Source of the DNA: Campylobacterales bacterium
Lineage (GTDB): Bacteria; Campylobacterota; Campylobacteria; Campylobacterales; QNZT01
Reading direction: 5' to 3'
DNA: 13,513 nt
Assembly: GCA_027056215.1 (NCBI GenBank)
Contig: JALULO010000062.1
Span: 1 to 13,513, forward strand
The notes under the pieces were generated by a model, which worked only from the letters and a program-made list of their open reading frames with translations, ran no database searches and was not told the origin of the DNA. A program made the translations under genes and the position numbers. Below are positions 5,717-12,950 of the stretch, one piece after another. The stretch's first letter is position 1, and each line of letters opens with the position of its first letter.

Positions 5717-7744
5717 TTATTGTTCTTTATCTGTTGTTGGCGATTCATCCTTTTTTTCTACTGATGCATCATCTTCAGATTCTTTCTCTTCTTCTTTATG
5801 CTTGGCTTTTTGAATATCTTCATCAGCTCCTTTATGGCTTGTAAGACGGCTTTTCATATTGTGTTCTTCCTCATAAGCTTTAATGATCGCAACAACTTGT
5901 TTTCCCTCTATCGTTTCTGTTTCATATAGGGCGCTTACCATCTTTTCTATAGCATCTTTGTAGTCTTTTAGGGTTTGTACAACATGTTTATAGTGCTCTT
6001 CAAGTAGGTTTTTAACATAATCATCAACTTTTTCTGCCATTTTTGAGCTATAATCTTTTGATGATCCACCTCCCTGTAAGAAAGTATTATGTTGTTTTTC
6101 AAGTACCATTAATCCAGCAACTTCACTCATTCCATATATTCCTACCATGGATTTGACGATATCTGTAGCACGTTCAAGATCGTTTCCTGCTCCTGTAGAG
6201 ATTTCACCGATGAAGACTTCTTCAGCTGCACGACCGCCTAAAAGAACATCTACTTCAGCTAGAAGCTCATGTTTTTGCATAAGATATTTATTTTCTTCAG
6301 GAGTATTTAGCGTATAGCCTAGTGCGGCTAATCCCCTTGGTACGATAGAAACTTTAGAAACTTTTTTAGCACCTGTTGTCGTTTCAGCAATCAAAGCATG
6401 TCCACTTTCATGATAAGCAACAATCTTCTTTTCTTTTGGATTGATACGACGACTTTTCTTTTCAAGTCCAGCTATCGCACGTTCAACTGCTTCAAAAAAA
6501 TCTTTTTGTTCCACTTCTATTTTATTTGCACGTCCTGCAAGAAGGGCTGCTTCATTGATGATATTTGCCAAGTCAGCACCGGCAAGTCCAGCTGTAAGTC
6601 TTGCTATCTCTTCAAGATCAACATTGTCTGCAATCTTAATCTTCTCAATATGTACTTTGAGGATTTGTATACGCCCTTTAAAATCTGGTTTATCTACAAG
6701 TACTTGTCTGTCAAATCGTCCAGGTCTTAGCAGTGCAGCATCTAAAACTTCAGGTCTATTGGTTGCTGCTAAAACGATAACAGGAGACTGATCAGAGCTA
6801 AAACCATCCATCTCTGCTAAGAGTTGATTGAGTGTTTGTTCTCTCTCATCATTTCCACCCATCATCCCATTTGCAGCTCTACTCTTACCGATAGCATCGA
6901 TTTCATCTATAAATATAATAGCAGGGGCTTCCTTCTTTGCATTGTCAAACAAGTCTCTTACACGGCTTGCACCAACACCAACAAACATCTCAATAAAGCT
7001 TGAACCAGAAACAGAGAAAAAGGGTACGTCTGCTTCACCTGCCACTGCTTTTGCAAGCAATGTTTTACCTGTACCAGGAGGACCCACAAGCAAAACACCT
7101 TTAGGAATTTGAGCACCAAGATTCATATATCGTTCGGGATATTTTAAAAAGTCAACAATCTCTTTGACTTCTTCTTTTGCTTCTTGTACACCTGCAACAT
7201 CATCAAATTTTACTTTTGGTTTTTCAGAATTGACAAGTTTTTTACTACTACCCATTCCCAAAATCCCACCACCCATATTTTTTTGCATACGACTTGTTAG
7301 TAAAATCCATATACCAAAAAATATAAAGATAGGAATCACCCATGAAAAAAGTATCTCTGTAAGCCAATTGGTTTCATTGTAGCCACCATAAGGAATTTTC
7401 TTTTTGTCAAGCAATGGTACGAGTGAACTATCTTGACCAATTTTTTTAATATAATAAATGGTTTTCCTACCATTGTGTTCTGAGACTGCTTTGATCATGG
7501 TTTGACCAATGGCAACGTAGTTTAGTTTATTTTCTTTAATCAATTGCTTAAATTCATAATAGTTGATATTTTGCGTTGTAGCAGTTGTTGTAAATCCTTG
7601 TGCATTTGTGCTACCCATATTGTCTGTTGGTTCAACCATCGTTTTAAAGATGAGTATAATAAGCACTGAAAAAATAGCAAAGATAACCAATGGATTTTGA
7701 TTAAAAAAGTTATTGTTTTTTTTATCTTTGTTGTCTTGTGGCAT
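5717..7744 (-). CDS. ftsH: ATP-dependent zinc metalloprotease FtsH
   Basis: Membrane-bound AAA+ protease that extracts and degrades membrane and short-lived cytosolic proteins; works as a hexamer in the inner membrane. The 675 residues read in order: transmembrane helix 1 (about 17-36), periplasmic domain (37-126), helix 2 (about 128-150), Walker A GPPGTGKT (221-228), pore loop MFVGVGAS (253-260), Walker B IIFIDEID (276-283), second region of homology ATNRPEVLDAALLRPGRFDR, zinc site HESGH (445-449) with third ligand Asp528 in ERATD. After about residue 638 the tail is a low-complexity run of Lys, Glu and Asp. The ATG directly follows the prmA stop (TAAATG), and the ribosome site AAGGAT lies inside the last prmA codons, so translation is coupled. 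Last gene of the exonuclease-his-cheY-prmA unit. Confidence 0.97.
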   Translation of the reverse strand: MPQDNKDKKNNNFFNQNPLVIFAIFSVLIILIFKTMVEPTDNMGSTNAQGFTTTATTQNINYYEFKQLIKENKLNYVAIGQTMIKAVSEHNGRKTIYYIKKIGQDSSLVPLLDKKKIPYGGYNETNWLTEILFSWVIPIFIFFGIWILLTSRMQKNMGGGILGMGSSKKLVNSEKPKVKFDDVAGVQEAKEEVKEIVDFLKYPERYMNLGAQIPKGVLLVGPPGTGKTLLAKAVAGEADVPFFSVSGSSFIEMFVGVGASRVRDLFDNAKKEAPAIIFIDEIDAIGKSRAANGMMGGNDEREQTLNQLLAEMDGFSSDQSPVIVLAATNRPEVLDAALLRPGRFDRQVLVDKPDFKGRIQILKVHIEKIKIADNVDLEEIARLTAGLAGADLANIINEAALLAGRANKIEVEQKDFFEAVERAIAGLEKKSRRINPKEKKIVAYHESGHALIAETTTGAKKVSKVSIVPRGLAALGYTLNTPEENKYLMQKHELLAEVDVLLGGRAAEEVFIGEISTGAGNDLERATDIVKSMVGIYGMSEVAGLMVLEKQHNTFLQGGGSSKDYSSKMAEKVDDYVKNLLEEHYKHVVQTLKDYKDAIEKMVSALYETETIEGKQVVAIIKAYEEEHNMKSRLTSHKGADEDIQKAKHKEEEKESEDDASVEKKDESPTTDKEQ

Positions 7745-8554
7745 TTATATCCTTTTAAGTATGAGTGTATACCACTCTTTGTTTTGTATGTTTTCTATAA
7801 GTTCAAAATCTTTATATTTTTCTTGAACTTTATTAATATATTTATCAATTATACCTGATAGAATTAAAATTCCGCCAAATTTGACACTTTTTTTCAAATC
7901 TTTATGGATAAAAAGTAGTACATCAGCAATAATATTCGCAACAACAATATCGTACTCTTGTGTAGTTTGTGTGGCTGAACCTACCCAGCTTTTGTTGTAT
8001 GCTACGTGATTTAAAATAAAATTTTCTTGTGCACTTTTAATGGCGATTTCATCCGTATCACATATATCTACGACTGCATCAAGTTTTGCTGCGGCGATAG
8101 ATAATATACCGCTACCACAACCCACATCGAGTAATGTGTCATTGGCTTTTGTATATTTATCAAGACTTTGAAGACAGGAATAAGTTGTTTCATGGTGTCC
8201 CGAACCAAAAGCAAGTGCAGGGTTTATGATAATTTCTATGAGATCTTTTTTAGATTTTTCCCATTGTGGTCTAACATAAAAATTGCCAACTTCAATGGGT
8301 TTGATTGAAGATTTATATTTGTTAATCCAATCTTCGTTTTTTTCTTTAGAAAGTGTCGTTTGTACTGGAATACCTAGCTTTTTTCCGAGTTCTTGGATTG
8401 CCCATTCAATGTCGTCTAAGGGTTCACTGTCTCTAGCGATCAGTGAACCATCTTTTTCTTCAATAGCATTTTGCATAATTTGCAATAAAAAGTCGTTAAA
8501 AATCTGAAGTTCGGATTCTGGAGTAACAATAAGTTGATAATAATATTCGTTCAT
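7745..8554 (-). CDS. prmA: Ribosomal protein L11 methyltransferase PrmA
   Basis: SAM-dependent enzyme that methylates ribosomal protein L11. The 269 residues show an N-terminal substrate-recognition part (about 1-90), then FGSGHHETT (116-124; usual FGTGxHxTT), the SAM-binding glycine loop LLDVGCGSG (141-149), the acidic DTDE after strand 2 (166-169), and VVANIIADVL (204-213), the family's NxxA active-site segment. The length is slightly under the 290 or so of E. coli PrmA. The start at 8554 follows a purine-rich AAGAGAAG; the cheY stop is 16 bases upstream, and the gene ends flush against ftsH. The order cheY-prmA-ftsH is also known in Helicobacter pylori and Campylobacter jejuni, which supports the assignment. 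Confidence 0.92.
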   Translation of the reverse strand: MNEYYYQLIVTPESELQIFNDFLLQIMQNAIEEKDGSLIARDSEPLDDIEWAIQELGKKLGIPVQTTLSKEKNEDWINKYKSSIKPIEVGNFYVRPQWEKSKKDLIEIIINPALAFGSGHHETTYSCLQSLDKYTKANDTLLDVGCGSGILSIAAAKLDAVVDICDTDEIAIKSAQENFILNHVAYNKSWVGSATQTTQEYDIVVANIIADVLLFIHKDLKKSVKFGGILILSGIIDKYINKVQEKYKDFELIENIQNKEWYTLILKRI

Positions 8555-8570
8555 TCTTCTCTTTATTTTG

Positions 8571-8933
8571 TTATAGGACTGCCTCTAGTTTTTCTTTAAG
8601 AACTTGAGGTGTAAAAGGTTTTACTATATAATTGTTTACACCTGCTTTAAGTGCGGTAATTACTTCACCTTTTCCGCCTTCAGTAGTAACCATGATGATC
8701 GGCATATCTGCATACTTGTCTTCTGCTCTTACCTTTTGTACCAATTCTAAACCATTCATTTCCGGCATGTTCCAATCTGTAACAAGTACATCAATATCAC
8801 TATTTTGATCCAAGACTTCCCATGCCTTTGCACCGTCTTCAGCTTCAAGAATCTCTTTATGCCCCAGTCTTGCCAATGTATTTTTTATAATTCTTCTCAT
8901 GGTTGAACTATCATCTACTACTAAAAACTTCAT
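8571..8933 (-). CDS. cheY: Chemotaxis response regulator CheY
   Basis: Stand-alone receiver domain of 120 residues with no output domain, so it acts by binding a partner, normally the flagellar switch. All receiver landmarks are present: acidic pair Asp7-Asp8, phospho-acceptor Asp53 in VTDWNMP, Thr83 in the VTTEGG turn, the switch aromatic Tyr102 and Lys105 in VKPF. The surface (MNGLELVQKVR, EGGKGEV, AGVNNYIVKPF) is of the CheY type rather than that of DNA-binding regulators. It has a good ribosome site, AAGGA 8 bases before the ATG, and sits 15 bases after hisA and 16 before prmA. No other chemotaxis gene is in the window, so it is encoded away from the main che cluster, as in H. pylori. Confidence 0.93.
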   Translation of the reverse strand: MKFLVVDDSSTMRRIIKNTLARLGHKEILEAEDGAKAWEVLDQNSDIDVLVTDWNMPEMNGLELVQKVRAEDKYADMPIIMVTTEGGKGEVITALKAGVNNYIVKPFTPQVLKEKLEAVL

Positions 8934-8948
8934 TCTTTTCCTTTTTAA

Positions 8949-9662
8949 CTATTGTTGTGTTAGTTTAAAAGCCTCCTCAAGATCAAGAGTTCCTTCATAA
9001 AAGGCTTTACCTACTATAACACCTGCTACTTTGTGTGTCTCTTTAAGTGCTTTGATATCATTTATATCACGAACACCACCACTTGCAATCGTAGATAGAC
9101 CACTACTTTTAGCGATTTGCAATGTAAAATCAACATTGACACCACTAAGTGTTCCATCTTTACCCACATCTGTACAGATGATTGCATCAACGCCTGCTTG
9201 TGCAAACTCTTTGGCAAGATCTGTCGCAAGCATCGTTGATTTTTCTGCCCAACCTTCAACTGCAACATATCCATCAATAGCATCAATCCCGACTGCAATA
9301 CGATATTTTTTTGCTACATCTTTGACAAAATCGGCATTTTTTAAAGCAACTGAACCTAAAATGATTCTATCTATGCCAAGGTCTAAATAGCGCTGGATTG
9401 TAGCTTCATCACGAATACCACCTCCAAGCTCTATCTCTATATCGCACATTTCGCGAATTTTTTTAATTTGTTCGAGATTTTTTGGTTCTCCTGCAAAAGC
9501 ACCGTTTAAATCAACTAAGTGTAACCACTTTGAGCCCATCTCTTCAAAGCGTTTTGCAAGCTTCCACGGCTCATCACTGTAGATCTTTGCACTATCCATC
9601 AAACCCTTTGTGAGGCGAACTGCTTTTCCATCTTTGAGGTCTATTGCTGGTAAAATATCCAT
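8949..9662 (-). CDS. hisA: ProFAR isomerase HisA (1-(5-phosphoribosyl)-5-[(5-phosphoribosylamino)methylideneamino]imidazole-4-carboxamide isomerase)
   Basis: Catalyses the Amadori rearrangement of ProFAR to PRFAR in histidine synthesis. The 237 residues form a (beta/alpha)8 barrel with two phosphate-binding halves: GGGIRD (80-85) and LGSVA (102-106) in the first, ASGGVRD (193-199) and VGKAFYEG (217-224) in the second. The catalytic residues Asp8 (PAIDL), Asp127 (GIDAIDG) and Thr164 (CTDVGKDGTLSG) fall at the same numbers as in Thermotoga maritima HisA. The start ATG is 2 bases after the hisH stop, so the two are coupled; hisH supplies the enzyme for the next step. The paired hisF is not in the window. 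Confidence 0.96.
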   Translation of the reverse strand: MDILPAIDLKDGKAVRLTKGLMDSAKIYSDEPWKLAKRFEEMGSKWLHLVDLNGAFAGEPKNLEQIKKIREMCDIEIELGGGIRDEATIQRYLDLGIDRIILGSVALKNADFVKDVAKKYRIAVGIDAIDGYVAVEGWAEKSTMLATDLAKEFAQAGVDAIICTDVGKDGTLSGVNVDFTLQIAKSSGLSTIASGGVRDINDIKALKETHKVAGVIVGKAFYEGTLDLEEAFKLTQQ

Positions 9663-9664
9663 AA

Positions 9665-10276
9665 TTATATATCCATAAAGTTTTTTAGTATTTGAAGTCC
9701 CTTTTCATGTGACTTCTCAGGATGTGGTTGTATGCCGTAAATGTTTCCATTATATATAGCACTTGGAAATGTATATCCATATTCTGTTTCTCCCATGACA
9801 TATTTTGCATCACATTGGGTGTGAAAACTATGTACAAAATAGAGATAAAATTTTTCAGGCAAGCCTTTAAAAAGAGCTGTTTTCTCTTTAACAAAAAGTT
9901 CATTCCATCCCATATGAGGAACTTTTAAAGGTATTTTAAATTTTGCTGTATCAAATTTAACTACTTGACCTGGAATCAATCCAAGCCCCTGATGTGCGCC
10001 AAATTCCTCAGAACTATCAAGTAACAGTTGCATACCTAGGCAAATACCCAATAAAGGTTTACCTGAGTTTGCAAAACTTTTAACAGCTTCATCCATACCA
10101 TTTTTGCGTAAATGCTCCATTGCATCACCAAATGCTCCAACTCCGGGTAATATGATTTTATCAAAATCTTTTACTTTATCAGGATCATTTATGATTTTTG
10201 TTGATGCATTTATCTTTTCAAAAGCATTTTGTACACTTCTGAGGTTCCCCATATTATAATCAATGATTGCGATCAT
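9665..10276 (-). CDS. hisH: Imidazole glycerol phosphate synthase, glutaminase subunit HisH
   Basis: Class-I glutamine amidotransferase that makes ammonia for HisF, giving IGP and AICAR. The 203 residues are of normal length, with the catalytic triad intact: Cys79 in LLGICLGMQLLL, His185 and Glu187 in GIQPHPEKS. The oxyanion region reads LPGVGAFGDAM (43-53) and the interface with HisF includes VPHMGWN (119-125). Its ATG lies 17 bases inside the end of the upstream exonuclease gene, and hisA begins 2 bases after its stop. Some Campylobacterota carry an extra hisH/hisF pair in surface-sugar loci; being next to hisA makes this the histidine-pathway copy. Confidence 0.95.
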   Translation of the reverse strand: MIAIIDYNMGNLRSVQNAFEKINASTKIINDPDKVKDFDKIILPGVGAFGDAMEHLRKNGMDEAVKSFANSGKPLLGICLGMQLLLDSSEEFGAHQGLGLIPGQVVKFDTAKFKIPLKVPHMGWNELFVKEKTALFKGLPEKFYLYFVHSFHTQCDAKYVMGETEYGYTFPSAIYNGNIYGIQPHPEKSHEKGLQILKNFMDI

Positions 10277-11054
10277 ATGTTTTTAGCTCCATTATAACGC
10301 CTTGTGAAAATATTTGTGTGTAAGATTTATCTTTTGGTATTTTCTCTTCCATGGTTTTTAGATTGTTAAGATAATCTTCTAAAAGTAGATTTCCTTTTAG
10401 TAGTTCGTATTTTAGATAAAGCCAATAGGTATTGAGTACGTCACTTTCACAATACTCTTTGATTTCAACTAATTTATCTTCATAAAAGAGGTTATGTACT
10501 TGATCACCGCTTACATCAAATTTCCCCGGTATGCCCATCATGGTACATAAAAGATCTAGTTTTAAGCCTCGCACTGCACCAAATTCGCTGATATGATCCA
10601 TCAAATCTACATGAAATCGATCGCTAAAGCGGTAGCGGTAGTTATCCCATTTACTTTTATTAAGTGTTTTATTTTCTTTTTCATAAAAAGCAGGACATGA
10701 AAGATTATATTTCATAGCACGGATCATAAGCATTGGTAGGTCAAAATTTCGTCCGTTGAAACTGACAAGTTTTGGATTATGTTTGTCTATAAAACGCAGG
10801 AAGTTTGTTATCATCTCTTTTTCATCATCGCCTTCAATAGAACTTACTTTTTCAAAAGTGCCAAAGTCATTACATATCACGGCTGAGATGGCAACAATTT
10901 GATGAAAGGGAACAGGTAAAAATGAACTACCGGTTTTTTCTTCTTGTAAAGAAAATGCTTGATTGCTTATTTCTAAATCAGTTCCGCTTATATGAAATTG
11001 ATTTTTGGCGAGGGTTATGTCAGGGATTGTTTCACAATCAAAGATACAGATCAT
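10260..11054 (-). CDS. Predicted 3'-5' exonuclease, PolB-exonuclease-like (DEDDy)
   Basis: Member of the DnaQ-like RNase H fold superfamily, in the group related to the proofreading domain of family-B DNA polymerases but lacking a polymerase. The 264 residues carry the four acidic sites of the two-metal mechanism: Asp6 and Glu8 in IFDCETIPD, Asp105 in SFNGRNFDLPML, and Asp205 with Tyr201 in YCESDVLNTYWLY (the DEDDy variant). The middle part, HVDLMDHISEF then GLKLDLLCTMMGIPGK, follows the pattern of this group. The substrate is not known; a role in DNA repair is family-based guesswork. The start at 11054 has AAGG about 7 bases upstream, and an extended -10 precedes it, so it heads the unit running to ftsH. 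The 3' end overlaps hisH by 17 bases. Confidence 0.87.
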   Translation of the reverse strand: MICIFDCETIPDITLAKNQFHISGTDLEISNQAFSLQEEKTGSSFLPVPFHQIVAISAVICNDFGTFEKVSSIEGDDEKEMITNFLRFIDKHNPKLVSFNGRNFDLPMLMIRAMKYNLSCPAFYEKENKTLNKSKWDNYRYRFSDRFHVDLMDHISEFGAVRGLKLDLLCTMMGIPGKFDVSGDQVHNLFYEDKLVEIKEYCESDVLNTYWLYLKYELLKGNLLLEDYLNNLKTMEEKIPKDKSYTQIFSQGVIMELKTYDRNH

Positions 11055-11077
11055 AAAGTGCCTTATTGTTTTTGGCT

Positions 11078-11086
11078 ATTATAGCA
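11078..11086 (-). promoter_or_regulatory. Extended -10 promoter of the exonuclease-hisHA-cheY-prmA-ftsH unit
   Basis: On the minus strand TGCTATAAT, a perfect extended -10, lies 24 bases before the exonuclease ATG; the predicted start is near 11071. No -35 box is seen, but a pyrimidine-rich stretch precedes it. It is the only clear promoter visible for six closely packed genes spanning about 5.3 kb. Confidence 0.7.
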
Positions 11087-11110
11087 AAAGAGGGTAAAGG
11101 GAAGTATAAG

Positions 11111-11140
11111 AGAAAGATCTATGATTAAATAGATCTTTCT
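11111..11140 (-). terminator. Hairpin terminator after the HhH membrane-protein gene
   Basis: Perfect 11-bp inverted repeat, AGAAAGATCTA (11111-11121) with TAGATCTTTCT (11130-11140), around an 8-base loop. It starts 13 bases after the stop at 11154; on the minus strand the stem ends in TTTCT and a T-rich run follows. Only 3 of 11 pairs are G-C, so it may terminate weakly or instead protect the 3' end of the mRNA. It also insulates the exonuclease promoter just downstream. Confidence 0.65.
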
Positions 11141-11153
11141 TTGTTAAGAGTGA

Positions 11154-11810
11154 TTATTTATCACCTTTTTTAATTTTTCTACTAAATTCTGTAGAACCGC
11201 CAGCTGCTAAAAGTTTTGCTTGTCCAATCCAATCCTCTCTGATAACTCTACCTTTGAAAACAAGATAGTTATCAATCCATTTTGCATTGTCACTTGACCA
11301 AGACGCGATTTGGTTAAAATGAAATATTCCTACTTCATTTAAAGCTTCTTCGATTTTTAAACCGATACCACTGATTTCTTTTAAATCATCAGCATTGCCA
11401 TTTCTAGGTTCAGAGAGTAATTTTGGTCTGATTCCTTCAATACCATCAAAGGTTTTAAGAACCGCTTGCGTATTTTTAGGGGTGGCATTAACACTTTTAC
11501 TATTTTCTTCATGAAGTTCATTTTGAATTGTTTCAGAAAGAGTTTTATGGTGAAGTTGTGTTTTATCTTCAGTATTATCTGTGACTGATGCAATATAGTT
11601 TTTTGTCTCTTTAGTCTCTTTTGGTGGAAGTGCTTTTTGTTCATAATCATGAAGTTCTTTTTGTGATACCTTATTTGGATCCTCCACGTTATTTTCATTT
11701 TTGTTGCATTTACCTATTTTTCCTAATAGATATCCTATGATTGCCCCAATGATCGCAGCTATTACTAAGCATAAAATCATTTGCATTGCCAGTTGTAATA
11801 AATTATCCAT
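11154..11810 (-). CDS. Membrane-anchored helix-hairpin-helix domain protein
   Basis: A 218-residue protein of three parts: an N-terminal hydrophobic anchor (about 8-30, MQMILCLVIAAIIGAIIGYL) with small-residue GxxxG-like spacing; a charged, probably disordered linker (about 31-135); and a C-terminal domain (about 136-205) with ADDLKEISGIGLKIEEALNE followed by VGIFHFNQIASWS. From memory this domain recurs in NuoE-fused and small membrane proteins as a predicted flap-endonuclease-like helix-hairpin-helix unit that usually ends in GGxTEFSRR, as here (GGSTEFSRK, 204-212). No nuclease active-site residues can be assigned, so DNA binding is only a possibility. A strong AAGGAG lies 7 bases before the ATG, and the gene follows the OmpA-like gene by 13 bases, so they are cotranscribed. 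Confidence 0.82.
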   Translation of the reverse strand: MDNLLQLAMQMILCLVIAAIIGAIIGYLLGKIGKCNKNENNVEDPNKVSQKELHDYEQKALPPKETKETKNYIASVTDNTEDKTQLHHKTLSETIQNELHEENSKSVNATPKNTQAVLKTFDGIEGIRPKLLSEPRNGNADDLKEISGIGLKIEEALNEVGIFHFNQIASWSSDNAKWIDNYLVFKGRVIREDWIGQAKLLAAGGSTEFSRKIKKGDK

Positions 11811-11823
11811 TATCTTCTCCTTC

Positions 11824-12852
11824 TTATTTTATGACTTTAAATTCAACTCTACGGTTAACTTGTTTATGTACAGCAGAATCGTTTTTAACCAGTGGTTTTG
11901 TTTCACCATACCCGACAGCTGTGAGTCTACTCGCTGAAATACCATGTTTGACAAGATATCTCTTGATAGCTTTGGCTCTTCGCTCGCTAAGTTTCTGATT
12001 ATTTTTCAGTGTTCCATCAGAATCCGTATGTCCACCTATCTCAACATGGATATTCGGATATTTTTTGAGTACTTCTTTCACTTTGTTGATGATTTTTTTA
12101 CTTTTTTTTGTAAGTATATCTTTTGCATAGATAAATTCAACACGTTTATGTTTTAAAAGAGAATTTAACTCTTTTTGTGCAGCTGCTGTTGTTTTCAAAG
12201 GAATTTGTTTTGGCGTAGCTTTAACCTCTTTTGTGGGTTCTTGAGGTAATGGTTTTTCTTTTTCCTCTTTGTCCTTTACAACAGTTTTAGGTTGCTTCTC
12301 AGAAACCGTTTGCTCAGGAACTTCTTCTTCCACTTCTGTGTTGTTTTGTACGGTGATTGTATCACTGATTTTCGATGCTGTAGTTGTTAGATTTTCTTTT
12401 AATTGTTTACTATCAACGATTCCATCTATCGTTAGGGTGTTTTCATTGTATTCAATATATCCTTCTTTGTATTTTGCAAGATCTTTGGATAAAGTTGTGA
12501 TGTTTGCTAAAAGTTTTGGGTTTCCGGCTTCTCTGTCAATAATAATCGTTCCTTTTTTGACACTGCTAGAAATGCTTTTTAATGATTCTATTGCTTTATC
12601 AACTGCTTCTTGTGAAGGAAAAACACCTGAGATTTTCATAGTATCACCATCTTTAATAATCTTCAGACTGATATCTTTTTTTCTGACTGCATCAGTATTT
12701 ATTGCGGTTTCTGTATGCTGTGGCGTTACAATAACGGGGGTACTCGGTACAGTTGTTTTAAGATTCATATTTTGTAGTTTATTCCAAACACAAAATATAA
12801 TAAAAAACAATAATAACCATATCCATAACCACATCCATTGACGACGTGTCAT
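11824..12852 (-). CDS. Inner-membrane-anchored OmpA-family protein with two BON-like repeats
   Basis: 342 residues from the ATG at 12852. In order: a short basic N-terminus and one uncleaved hydrophobic helix (about 6-23, Trp-rich); two similar segments (about 61-107 and 130-168) with the pattern T-M/L-x-I-x-G-V/I followed by a helix, which look like BON domains; a Lys/Glu/Pro-rich linker (about 170-225) that could span the periplasm; and an OmpA-C peptidoglycan-binding domain (about 236-340) with GHTDSDG and NQKLSERRAKAI, giving the expected peptidoglycan ligands Asp277 and Arg292, and a final NRRVEF. There is no beta-barrel. The layout recalls mycobacterial OmpATb. The start rests on a strong AAGGAG (12858-12863), 5 bases from this ATG; an upstream ATG at 12882 overlaps the -10 box. 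First gene of a pair with the HhH protein. Confidence 0.87.
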   Translation of the reverse strand: MTRRQWMWLWIWLLLFFIIFCVWNKLQNMNLKTTVPSTPVIVTPQHTETAINTDAVRKKDISLKIIKDGDTMKISGVFPSQEAVDKAIESLKSISSSVKKGTIIIDREAGNPKLLANITTLSKDLAKYKEGYIEYNENTLTIDGIVDSKQLKENLTTTASKISDTITVQNNTEVEEEVPEQTVSEKQPKTVVKDKEEKEKPLPQEPTKEVKATPKQIPLKTTAAAQKELNSLLKHKRVEFIYAKDILTKKSKKIINKVKEVLKKYPNIHVEIGGHTDSDGTLKNNQKLSERRAKAIKRYLVKHGISASRLTAVGYGETKPLVKNDSAVHKQVNRRVEFKVIK

Positions 12853-12880
12853 GCTTGCTCCTTTTGCTAAAATAGTGTTC

Positions 12881-12889
12881 ATTATAACA
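12881..12889 (-). promoter_or_regulatory. Extended -10 promoter of the OmpA-like gene
   Basis: On the minus strand TGTTATAAT, identical to the luxS promoter box, with a T/A-rich stretch upstream and no -35 hexamer. The predicted transcription start, near 12874, gives a leader of about 22 bases that holds AAGGAG. The box ends on the A of an in-frame ATG (12882), which therefore cannot be the start codon of this transcript. Confidence 0.68.
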
Positions 12890-12950
12890 TCTTTTTTTTA
12901 AATCATGAAATAATTTTTGTTTTTATTAAAAAATATTGACAAAATATATC

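Noticed and set aside
5653..5844. 63-codon plus-strand frame starting in the ftsH-leuA spacer
   Set aside because: It starts with TTG, has no ribosome site, contains the inverted repeats and then runs antisense into the ftsH end; a small hydrophobic peptide cannot be excluded but is not supported.
6398..7382. Several plus-strand open frames (72-116 codons) opposite ftsH
   Set aside because: All lie inside ftsH, which is intact and carries every expected motif; the frames look like reverse-strand noise.
12269..12841. 190-codon open frame on the plus strand opposite the OmpA-like gene
   Set aside because: It is a shadow of the well-supported minus-strand gene: low-complexity, Ser/Phe/Val-rich composition from reverse-complemented Lys/Glu codons, and no ribosome site.
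12917..12950. AT-only inverted repeat after the TPR-like gene as a terminator
   Set aside because: The best stem found is about 5 A-T pairs before a T run; too weak to call in such AT-rich DNA.
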